This document shows, piece by piece, positions 57,327-64,000 of a stretch of 64,000 bases of DNA (position 1 is its first letter; each line of letters begins with the position of its first letter). A model generated the notes under the pieces. That model saw only the letters and a program-made list of their open reading frames with translations, was not told the origin of the DNA and made no database searches. The translations under genes were made by a program, and so were the position numbers. The stretch comes from Kibdelosporangium banguiense (GTDB taxonomy: Bacteria; Actinomycetota; Actinomycetes; Mycobacteriales; Pseudonocardiaceae). The stretch lies in assembly GCF_017876405.1 (NCBI RefSeq), contig NZ_JAGINW010000001.1:4539203-4603202 (forward strand), in the 5' to 3' direction.

Positions 57327-57758
57327 GTGTTCCTCGGTACCCACACCCCCAAACTGGACGACAAGGGGAGGCTGACGCTGCCGGCCAAGTTCCGCGACGC
57401 GCTCGCGGGGGGTCTGATGGTCACGAAGGGTCAGGATCACTGTCTCTACGTCTTCCCCCGGGCGGAGTTCGAGGAGATGGCACGCAAAGTCGCCGCCGCC
57501 CCGCTGACCAACGAGGCGGTCCGTGCCTACCAGCGGTACCTGTTCGCCGGAACCGACGAGCAGCGTCCCGATGGCCAGGGACGGGTCGCGATCGCGCCTG
57601 AGCTCCGGCGCTATGCCGGGCTCACCAAAGAGTGCGTGGTGATCGGCGCGATCACCCGGCTGGAGATCTGGGACGCCCAGGCCTGGCAGGCATATCTGGA
57701 CGAGCACGAGGACAGCTACTCGCAGGCGCGGGAGGAGGTACTGCCCGGATTCTTCTAG
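57327..57758 (+). CDS. mraZ: MraZ transcriptional regulator of the division cluster
   Basis: 143 aa, two SpoVT/AbrB-like repeats: FLGTHTPKLDDKGRLTLPAKFRD and EQRPDGQGRVAIAPELRRYAGL (each with the D.KGR/DGQGR plus P-aligned core). First gene of the dcw cluster; it binds GTGG repeats before its own gene. GTG start with GGGGAGG 9 nt upstream. rsmH follows after 147 bp. Confidence 0.96.
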   Translation: MFLGTHTPKLDDKGRLTLPAKFRDALAGGLMVTKGQDHCLYVFPRAEFEEMARKVAAAPLTNEAVRAYQRYLFAGTDEQRPDGQGRVAIAPELRRYAGLTKECVVIGAITRLEIWDAQAWQAYLDEHEDSYSQAREEVLPGFF

Positions 57759-57905
57759 TCAGCGGGATGCCGTGAGGCCTCGGCCCGGTGGCGATCGACC
57801 CTGGCGCACCTTCCCCGGCGCCAGGTTCGCTTCTCCGGGCTGGGACCTGACGGCATCTGCTTTCTCGGGGGTGGATCCAGGCGGTACTACAGAGGGGTCG
57901 AGACG

Positions 57906-58868
57906 ATGACGCGCGAGAACCCGCGGCACTTGCCAGTGCTGCTGGAGCGGGTACTCGCATTGTTCGCGCCCGCTCTCACCGAACGTCCCGCGGTCCTCGT
58001 GGACGCCACTCTCGGCCTCGGCGGTCACTCCGAGGCATTGCTGTCCGCGCATCCGCGGCTGACGCTCGTCGGGTTCGACCGGGACCCGAACGCGCTGGCG
58101 TTCTCCCGTGAGCGGCTCTCGCCGTTCGCCGACCGGATCCATCTCGTGCACGCGGTGTACGACGAGATGCCGCAGGTGCTGGCGGATCTCGGGATGTCCA
58201 CGGTGGACGGTGTGCTGTTCGACCTCGGGGTGTCGTCCATGCAGCTCGACGAGGCAGAACGCGGTTTCGCGTACGCCAAGGACGCCCCGCTGGACATGCG
58301 GATGGACCAGAGCACCGGGATCACCGCGGCGGACGTGCTCAACACGTACGAGGCCGCCGACCTGGCGCGGATCCTGCGGGACTACGGCGAGGAGCGGTTC
58401 GCCGGAAAGATCGCGAAAGCCGTTGTGGCAGAACGCAAGCGTGAGCCGTTCAGCACCAGCGAGCGGCTGGTCGAGCTGCTGTACAACGCCGTTCCCGCAG
58501 CGAGCAGGCGGACCGGCGGGCACCCGGCCAAGCGCACGTTCCAGGCGTTGCGGATCGAGGTCAACGGCGAGCTCGAGGTGCTGCGGCGGGCCATGCCCGC
58601 GGCGATCTCGGCGCTGGCCGTGGGCGGCCGGATCGTCGTGGAGTCGTACCAGTCCTTGGAGGACCGGCTGGTCAAGCGCGCGTTCGCGGAGCTGGCCAAG
58701 TCTCGGACCCCGGAGGGCCTGCCGGTGGAACTGCCGGAACTGGGTCCTGAACTGCGTCTGCTCGTGCGAGGGGCCGAGCAGGCGGACGAAACCGAGACCG
58801 AGCACAACCCGCGAGCGGCCTCAGTCCGCCTACGCGCAGCCGAGCGCATCAAGGAGGTGCACCAATGA
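57906..58868 (+). CDS. rsmH: 16S rRNA (cytosine-1402-N4) methyltransferase
   Basis: 320 aa. HLPVLLERVLALF at the N-terminus, SAM site LVDATLGLGGHSEALL, GVLFDLGVSSMQLDEAERGFAY (core DLGVSSMQLD), GHPAKRTFQALRIEVNGEL (core KRTFQALRI) and SYQSLEDRLVKRAF. Methylates C1402 of 16S rRNA. The usual second gene of the cluster; its stop overlaps the ftsL-like start (ATGA). Confidence 0.96.
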   Translation: MTRENPRHLPVLLERVLALFAPALTERPAVLVDATLGLGGHSEALLSAHPRLTLVGFDRDPNALAFSRERLSPFADRIHLVHAVYDEMPQVLADLGMSTVDGVLFDLGVSSMQLDEAERGFAYAKDAPLDMRMDQSTGITAADVLNTYEAADLARILRDYGEERFAGKIAKAVVAERKREPFSTSERLVELLYNAVPAASRRTGGHPAKRTFQALRIEVNGELEVLRRAMPAAISALAVGGRIVVESYQSLEDRLVKRAFAELAKSRTPEGLPVELPELGPELRLLVRGAEQADETETEHNPRAASVRLRAAERIKEVHQ

Positions 58869-59518
58869 GCGCACCAGCAAGAGTGGGTGGATCGTCCTCG
58901 CGTGGCCGCACGTCACAAGCGCGCCGTAAGGCTGCTGCTGCTGCCTCGACCGAGACAACGGAGAAGCCAGACACCACGTCTGAGGTCACTGCTGCGCCCA
59001 CGCGCACGCAACGGCGCCCTCGTACGGCTGCGGCTGAGCGTGCGTACGCGCGTCGTGCTCAGCGTGAGGGCCGGGCAGGTGGAGAGCAGCCCGTCCAGCG
59101 GCACCCGCGTCGCAAGCCGCAGCAGAAGCACGAGCGCGGGACCGCGTCGCGGGCTTCGTTCGTGATGCTCGTGATGGGGCTGCTCGCGGCTGGTGTGATC
59201 ACCACGCTGTGGCTGTCCACGCAGGCGATCGCCGACTCGTACCGGCTCGACCAGGCCAAGAAGGCCGCGACCGAACTGGCCGAGCAGGCCGAGGTGCTGC
59301 AGCGCGAGGTGGCCGGGCTGGAGTCCGCGTCCACCCTGGCCGAGATGGCGCGCCAGATGGGCATGATCCCGGCCGGCGACCCATCCCGGCTGATCGTCGG
59401 GCAGGACGGCAAGGTCAGCGTGGTCGGCGAGCCCAAGCCGGTCACGCCCCCGGTACCGCCGCCCGCGACCTCGACGGAGAACGCGACTCCGCCTGCGACG
59501 CCGGGTGGGACCGGCTGA
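58865..59518 (+). CDS. ftsL: FtsL-like divisome membrane protein
   Basis: 217 aa. A long basic, Ala/Arg-rich cytoplasmic part (1-98), one membrane segment at about 99-120 (FVMLVMGLLAAGVITTLWL), a short coiled coil (DQAKKAATELAEQAEVLQREVAGLES in parts) and a Pro/Thr-rich tail. Sequence similarity to classic FtsL is weak; position between rsmH and ftsI, topology and the MARQMGMIPAGDP segment support the call. Coupled to rsmH (ATGA) and to ftsI (TGATG). Confidence 0.85.
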   Translation: MSAPARVGGSSSRGRTSQARRKAAAAASTETTEKPDTTSEVTAAPTRTQRRPRTAAAERAYARRAQREGRAGGEQPVQRHPRRKPQQKHERGTASRASFVMLVMGLLAAGVITTLWLSTQAIADSYRLDQAKKAATELAEQAEVLQREVAGLESASTLAEMARQMGMIPAGDPSRLIVGQDGKVSVVGEPKPVTPPVPPPATSTENATPPATPGGTG

Positions 59519-61482
59519 TGCCGAGGGACTGGGACAAGCCGGTCACTCGCAAGCCACCACCACTCCGGCAGACCATGCATCGCTCGCCCCGCCAGCCGGC
59601 CGGGAAACCGGCTGGCGGGGCAGCACGCAAGCCACCGGCGAAGCGGCCGTCGATGGCCCGGCGTAAGCGTCCGGTGGCCAACAACCGGCTGCGGATCCTG
59701 TCGGTCCGGTTCGTGCTGATCGCTGCCCTGGTCGCGGCGGGCGTGAAACTGATCCAGGTGCAGGGCTTCGAGGCCGAGGCGCTGTCGCAGAAGGCCGACC
59801 AGCAGCGCTCGCTGACCATCCCGATCCCGGCCAAGCGCGGGGAGATCGTCGACCGCAACGGCAAGCAGCTCGCGTTCAGCGTGGAGACCCGTGCGCTGTC
59901 GTGGGCGCCCAAGAGCGTCAAGCGGGAGTACGAGAAGACCAAGGTCGACTACGACACCCGGATCCAGGAGATCGCGGCCAAGATCAAGGACGTCGTGCCC
60001 GCCGCCGACCAGCAGGACCTGCTGAACAAGATGCGTTCGGGCAACTTCACCTATCTGCTGCAGGACATCACGCCCGCTCAGGAGCGGGAGATCCGGCGCA
60101 AGTACCCGGAGGTCACGTCCGAGCCCCGCGCCCGTCGTGAGTACCCCGGCGGCACGATCGCGTCCAACATCCTGGGTTTCGCGAACTGGCGCAGCGAAAG
60201 CAAAGACCGCAACAGCGTGCACGGCCTGTTCGGCATGGAGAACGACCGCGACACCGAGCTCGCCGGTGAGGCCGGCAGCCAGACCGTCGACACCGAGGGC
60301 GGCGCCGACGGCGTGGTGATCCCCGGCACCGAACGCAATCTGCGCGAGGCGAAGGACGGGTCGGACATCGAGCTGACCATCGACGCGGACATCCAGTACG
60401 ACGTGCAACGCAAACTGGCAGACTATGTCGCCAAGTCCGGTGCGAAAGGCGGCTCGGCGGTCGTGCTCGACGCGCACACCGGCGAGGTGTACGCACTGGC
60501 CAACGACAAGAGCTTCGACCCGGCGGACCCCAAGGGCCCCAACGGATTGGGCGACACGGACGCGACCGGGAACCCGGCCGTCACCACACCGTACGAACCC
60601 GGTTCGGTGAACAAGATCGTCACCGCCGCGGCCGCGATCGAGGACGGCATCACCAAACCGGACGACACCCTGCGTGTGCCGGGCACGCACAAGGTCGCCG
60701 ACCGGGTGATCGGCGACGCCTGGGACCACGGCACGCTGACCATGACCGCCACCGGTGTGTTCGCCAAGTCCTCCAACATCGGCACGCTGCTGCTGGCCGA
60801 GCAGGTCGGCCCGGACCGGTACGCCGACATGCTCAAGAAGTTCGGCCTCGGCCAGAAGACCGGTGTCGGCCTGCCCGGTGAGAGCGCGGGCTCGGTGCCC
60901 GACCGCAAGGCGTGGTCCGGCTCGACCTTCGGCAACCTGCCGATCGGGCAGGGCCTTTCGATGACCGTGCTGCAGATGGCCGGGATGTACCAGACCATCG
61001 CCAACAACGGTGTCCGGGTTTCGCCGCGGATCATCAAGTCCATCGTGGACCGTGACGGAAACCGGCACGTGGAGCCACGGCCCGAGGGCGTGCGTGTGGT
61101 CAGCGACCAGACCGCGATCACCGTGCGGAACATGTTCCGTGCGGTCACCCAGAAAGCGCCGAACGGCCAGAGCGGCACCGGGCCGGGCGCGGCGCTGACC
61201 GGCTACCAGATCTCCGGCAAGACCGGCACCGCGCAGCAGGTCGACCCGACGACCAACAAGTACAGCAACTCGCTGTACTGGATCACGTTCGCCGGCATCC
61301 TGCCCGCCGACAACCCCCGCTTCGTGGTCGGCATCGTGCTGGACAAGCCGAACTACAGCGGCAACGAGTTCGGCCGCACAGCCGCGCCGCTGTTCCACGA
61401 CATCGCTTCCTATCTGGCACAGCGGGCCAACCTGCCGTTGTCGCCCGAGCAGACCCCGATCGTCCCGTTGGTACTGAACTAG
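59518..61482 (+). CDS. ftsI: Septal penicillin-binding protein (FtsI/PBP3 family transpeptidase)
   Basis: 654 aa class B PBP. Basic Pro-rich cytoplasmic N-terminus (1-60), membrane anchor at about 64-82, pedestal with KRGEIVDRNGKQLAFS, and the transpeptidase domain with SVNK (Ser about 363) in YEPGSVNKIV, SSN in AKSSNIGT (about 417) and KTGT in SGKTGTAQQ (about 566). It crosslinks septal peptidoglycan as a partner of FtsW and FtsL. ATG overlaps the ftsL stop. murE follows after 79 bp with its own promoter box. Confidence 0.96.
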   Translation: MPRDWDKPVTRKPPPLRQTMHRSPRQPAGKPAGGAARKPPAKRPSMARRKRPVANNRLRILSVRFVLIAALVAAGVKLIQVQGFEAEALSQKADQQRSLTIPIPAKRGEIVDRNGKQLAFSVETRALSWAPKSVKREYEKTKVDYDTRIQEIAAKIKDVVPAADQQDLLNKMRSGNFTYLLQDITPAQEREIRRKYPEVTSEPRARREYPGGTIASNILGFANWRSESKDRNSVHGLFGMENDRDTELAGEAGSQTVDTEGGADGVVIPGTERNLREAKDGSDIELTIDADIQYDVQRKLADYVAKSGAKGGSAVVLDAHTGEVYALANDKSFDPADPKGPNGLGDTDATGNPAVTTPYEPGSVNKIVTAAAAIEDGITKPDDTLRVPGTHKVADRVIGDAWDHGTLTMTATGVFAKSSNIGTLLLAEQVGPDRYADMLKKFGLGQKTGVGLPGESAGSVPDRKAWSGSTFGNLPIGQGLSMTVLQMAGMYQTIANNGVRVSPRIIKSIVDRDGNRHVEPRPEGVRVVSDQTAITVRNMFRAVTQKAPNGQSGTGPGAALTGYQISGKTGTAQQVDPTTNKYSNSLYWITFAGILPADNPRFVVGIVLDKPNYSGNEFGRTAAPLFHDIASYLAQRANLPLSPEQTPIVPLVLN

Positions 61483-61548
61483 TTCCTCTAGCACGATCAA
61501 GAAATGGACTGTCCGTGCACCGCTGGGTGGCGTCCGAACGGGCGAAGG

Positions 61549-61554
61549 TAGCCT
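61549..61554 (+). promoter_or_regulatory. Leaderless -10 box of murE
   Basis: TAGCCT, 7 nt before the GTG at 61562. Confidence 0.55.
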
Positions 61555-61561
61555 CTCGCGC

Positions 61562-63085
61562 GTGCCCGCGAAGCTCGAGGGCAAGGCCGTGAACGCGCCG
61601 CCCCGCCCTGCCAAAACAGAACCCGTCCCGCTGGCCACGTTGGTGGCACGTGCGGACGCGCATCCCGTCTCAGGCGACCTCGACGGGATGGTCACCGGCG
61701 CCACCTTGCGGGCGCAGCATGTCCAGCCTGGCGACCTGTTCGCCGCATTGGCCGGCGCTCGAGTCCATGGTGCGCAGTTCGCCCAGGACGCGATCCGGGC
61801 CGGTGCCGCGGCGGTCCTGACCGACCGGAAGGGCGCCGACCTTCTCAAGGACGCAACCGTCCCGGTGCTCGTGCACGACGACCCGCGCGGCGTGCTGGGG
61901 TCGATCGCCGCGTGGATCTACGGTGAGCCGTCGCTGCGACTGTCCATCCTGGGCATAACCGGCACATCAGGCAAAACCACCACGACGTACATGCTCGAAG
62001 CCGGTCTGCGGGCCGCTGGGCACACCACGGGCCTGGTCGGCACGGTCGAAACCCGGATCGCCGGTCAGCGACTGGCCAGTGCGTTCACCACGCCCGAGGC
62101 GCCCGACCTGCAGGCCCTGTTCGCCGTGATGGTCGAGCAGGGTGTCACGCATGTGCCGATGGAGGTCTCCAGCCACGCGTTGTCGCTCGGCCGCGTGAGC
62201 GGGACCAGGTTCTCCGTCGGCGCCTTCACCAACCTGTCGCAGGACCACCTGGACTTCCACCGGGACATGGAGGACTACTTCCTGGCCAAGGCCATGCTGT
62301 TCGACGGCCGGTCCACCCGCGAGGTCGTGAACACCGACGGCCAGTGGGGTGCGCGCCTGGTGAAGACCGACACGATCACCGTGTCCACCGAGCACGGGGC
62401 CGACTGGACTGCCACGGACATCAAGTCATCCGTCGACGGCGAGCAAACGTTCACCGTGCACGGCCCGCACACGAGCTTCCCGGTCCGGCTGCCGATGCCG
62501 GGAACGTTCAACGTGGCCAACGCGCTGCTGGCGGCCGCCTGCCTGACCGCGGTCGGCATCGAGCCCGAGGCGATCGCCCAGGGCCTCAGCGGGGTCCAGG
62601 TGCCCGGCCGGATGGAGCGCATCGCCCTCGGCCAGCAGTTCACCGCGGTCGTCGACTACTCCCACAAGCCCGCCGCGGTCGCCCTGGCGCTGGACGCGAT
62701 CCGGGCCAAGACCTCCGGCCGCGTGATCGTGGTGCTGGGCTGCGGCGGCGACCGTGACGCGGCGAAGCGGCCCTTGATGGGCAAGGAGGCCGCTTCGCGA
62801 GCCGACCTGCTCATCGTCACGGACGACAACCCCCGAAGCGAGGACCCCGCCAAGATCCGCAAGGCGATGGTCGACGGCGCGCTGGCCGTCGAACCGCGCG
62901 GTGAGGTTCTCGACATCGGCAACCGCCGCGAGGCGATCGCGGCGGCCGTCGCCGAGGCCCGGCCAGGCGACGCCGTGGTGATCGCGGGCAAAGGCCACGA
63001 GACCGGCCAGGAGATCGCCGGCGTGGTGCACCCCTTCTCCGACCGCGACGAGCTGACCGCGGCCATCCGTGAGGTGAGTCTGTGA
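61562..63085 (+). CDS. murE: UDP-MurNAc-tripeptide synthetase (meso-DAP adding, MurE)
   Basis: 507 aa Mur ligase. ATP loop GITGTSGKTTTTYMLEAG at about 132-149, FTNLSQDHLDFHRDMEDY (core LSQDHLDFH), and DDNPRSEDP with the DNPR motif at about 422-425 that marks meso-diaminopimelate specificity. GKGHETGQE near the end. It adds meso-DAP to UDP-MurNAc-dipeptide in the cytoplasm; dapA in this window supplies the pathway. The VDYSHKP motif replaces the common VDYAHTP. GTG start, TAGCCT box 7 nt upstream. The stop overlaps the murF start (GTGA). Confidence 0.96.
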   Translation: MPAKLEGKAVNAPPRPAKTEPVPLATLVARADAHPVSGDLDGMVTGATLRAQHVQPGDLFAALAGARVHGAQFAQDAIRAGAAAVLTDRKGADLLKDATVPVLVHDDPRGVLGSIAAWIYGEPSLRLSILGITGTSGKTTTTYMLEAGLRAAGHTTGLVGTVETRIAGQRLASAFTTPEAPDLQALFAVMVEQGVTHVPMEVSSHALSLGRVSGTRFSVGAFTNLSQDHLDFHRDMEDYFLAKAMLFDGRSTREVVNTDGQWGARLVKTDTITVSTEHGADWTATDIKSSVDGEQTFTVHGPHTSFPVRLPMPGTFNVANALLAAACLTAVGIEPEAIAQGLSGVQVPGRMERIALGQQFTAVVDYSHKPAAVALALDAIRAKTSGRVIVVLGCGGDRDAAKRPLMGKEAASRADLLIVTDDNPRSEDPAKIRKAMVDGALAVEPRGEVLDIGNRREAIAAAVAEARPGDAVVIAGKGHETGQEIAGVVHPFSDRDELTAAIREVSL

Positions 63086-64000
63086 TTCCGTTGACCGCCG
63101 CGGAGATCGCCCAGGCGGTCGGCGGCAGACTGCACAACGCCGACGGTGCCTCAACCGTCTCAGGAAGCGTGGAATTCGACTCCCGCAAGGTCACGCCGGA
63201 CGGCCTGTTCGTCGCCATGCCCGGTGAGAAGGTCGACGGCCACGACTTCGCGAAGTCGTCCGGTGCCCGGCTCACCCTGGCCGCGCGCGAGGTCGACGCC
63301 CCAGCGGTGATCGTCCCGCCGGTCACCGACGCGCATACCCGCTCGGTGGCGTTGACCGGCGACAAGGACGGTGCGGGTGCCGCGGTCCTGGCGGGCTTGG
63401 CCGCGCTGGCCCGATACGTCGTCGACCGGCTTCCAGGTCTGACAGTGATCGGGGTGACCGGTTCGTCCGGCAAGACCTCCACCAAGGACCTCATCGCGCA
63501 GGTCGTCGAGCCGATGGGCGAGACCGTCGCGCCGCCTGGCTCGTTCAACAACGAGCTTGGCCACCCGTGGACCGTCCTGCGAGCGAATGAGCAGACCAAG
63601 CACCTGGTGCTCGAGCTGTCTGCCCGTGGCCCCGGCCATATCGCATCGCTCTGTGAGATCGCGCCGCCGAAGATCGGCGTGGTGATCAACGTCGGTACCG
63701 CGCACGTCGGCGAGTTCGGCTCCCGGGAAGGCATCGCGAAGACCAAGGGCGAGCTCGTCGAGGCCCTGCCAGAAGACGGCGTCGCGATCCTCAACGCCGA
63801 CGACCCACTGGTGCGCGCGATGGCGTCTCGCACGCGCGCCCGCGTGGTGCTTGTCGGTGAGAGCGCTGACGCCCAGGTCCGCGCGGAGAACGTGACCCTG
63901 GACGACGAAGCACGCGCATCCTTCACGCTCGTCACGCCGCAAGGCGACGCGGACGTGAAGCTGGCGCTGCACGGCGAACACCACGTCGGCAACGCCCTGT
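63082..64000 (+). CDS. murF: UDP-MurNAc-tripeptide D-Ala-D-Ala ligase, 3' truncated by window edge
   Basis: First 306 codons. The GTG overlaps the murE stop. IPLTAAEIAQAVGG at the N-terminus, SVEFDSRKVTPDGLFVAMPGEKVDGHDF, ATP loop GVTGSSGKTSTKDL at about 125-138, NNELGHPWTVL, ELSARGPGHI and NVGTAHVGEFGSREGIAKTKGEL (core GTAHVGEFGS) are MurF signatures. It adds the terminal D-Ala-D-Ala dipeptide. The C-terminal domain lies outside the window. Confidence 0.95.
   Translation, partial: MIPLTAAEIAQAVGGRLHNADGASTVSGSVEFDSRKVTPDGLFVAMPGEKVDGHDFAKSSGARLTLAAREVDAPAVIVPPVTDAHTRSVALTGDKDGAGAAVLAGLAALARYVVDRLPGLTVIGVTGSSGKTSTKDLIAQVVEPMGETVAPPGSFNNELGHPWTVLRANEQTKHLVLELSARGPGHIASLCEIAPPKIGVVINVGTAHVGEFGSREGIAKTKGELVEALPEDGVAILNADDPLVRAMASRTRARVVLVGESADAQVRAENVTLDDEARASFTLVTPQGDADVKLALHGEHHVGNAL

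Noticed and set aside
59059..61848. 929-codon minus-strand open frame over ftsL and ftsI
   Set aside because: Shadow of ftsI; codon pattern and composition are those of an antisense frame.
1..64000. CRISPR arrays, tRNA or rRNA genes
   Set aside because: No regularly spaced direct repeats with spacers, no cloverleaf with a TTCRA loop and acceptor stem, and no rRNA core sequence were seen on either strand.

Overview
The window is high-GC, densely coded actinomycete chromosome. Three things point to a Pseudonocardiaceae-like filamentous actinomycete (inference; the species cannot be named): gene order shared with Mycobacterium tuberculosis, many GTG starts, and a recurring TANNNT box 6-8 nt before the start codon (leaderless genes). 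No rRNA, tRNA or CRISPR array was found. The sequence is cut at both ends, inside a DUF1996-like secreted protein gene on the left and inside murF on the right.

Left part (1-9900): two secreted DUF1996-like paralogues, one with a very large Asn/Gln-rich insert; an EamA exporter divergent from a MocR-type regulator with overlapping start codons; a VTT/YqaA membrane protein; a GNAT acetyltransferase; a YcaQ-type DNA glycosylase; and a ribbon-helix-helix/DUF4097 pair with an array of possible operators. Positions 8757-21059 and 32399-39772 carry a core block also seen in M. tuberculosis Rv2743c-Rv2754c: thyX, dapA, rnj, ftsK, argA, pgsA, clgR, pspA and pspM. Here it is broken up by tandem Ser/Thr kinases and by an accessory insert between ftsK and argA. 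The insert (about 21.06-32.40 kb) holds a NACHT-LRR ATPase (candidate antiphage NLR), a secreted phospholipase A2, a GGDEF/degenerate-EAL protein, a secreted esterase, a SAV2177-type methyltransferase, a cytochrome P450, an LVIVD-repeat secreted protein and a His-motif membrane-anchored protein. Between argA and rimO lies a second defence-type locus, an AbiL-like ATPase followed by a deleted, frameshifted rloB remnant.

Middle part (39.9-50.2 kb): an NCS2 permease with a structured leader, a Uma2 nuclease-fold protein, pyrD, a highly structured intergenic region that may encode a small RNA, a Nei-type glycosylase overlapping a ParA-like ATPase, and a methyltransferase. A DUF202 gene pair is split by a 1.34 kb TnpB-only IS200/IS605-type element. 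dinB and a DUF742 protein follow.

Right part (50.6-64.0 kb): DUF3040, the minus-strand MoxR-DUF58-TgpA operon, then the start of the division and cell-wall cluster, mraZ-rsmH-ftsL-ftsI-murE-murF. These genes overlap or nearly abut, apart from murE, which has its own promoter. mraZ has a textbook array of four GTGG repeats at 10-bp spacing.

The strongest regulatory signals are a ClgR box before clgR, an ECF-sigma (SigE-type) promoter before pspA, the MraZ operator and the leaderless -10 boxes. Repeats include two copies of a 22-25 bp palindromic intergenic element, two copies of an ungapped 102-nt element, hairpins sharing a GTGAGTGCC stem, and a 131-bp MITE-like palindrome.
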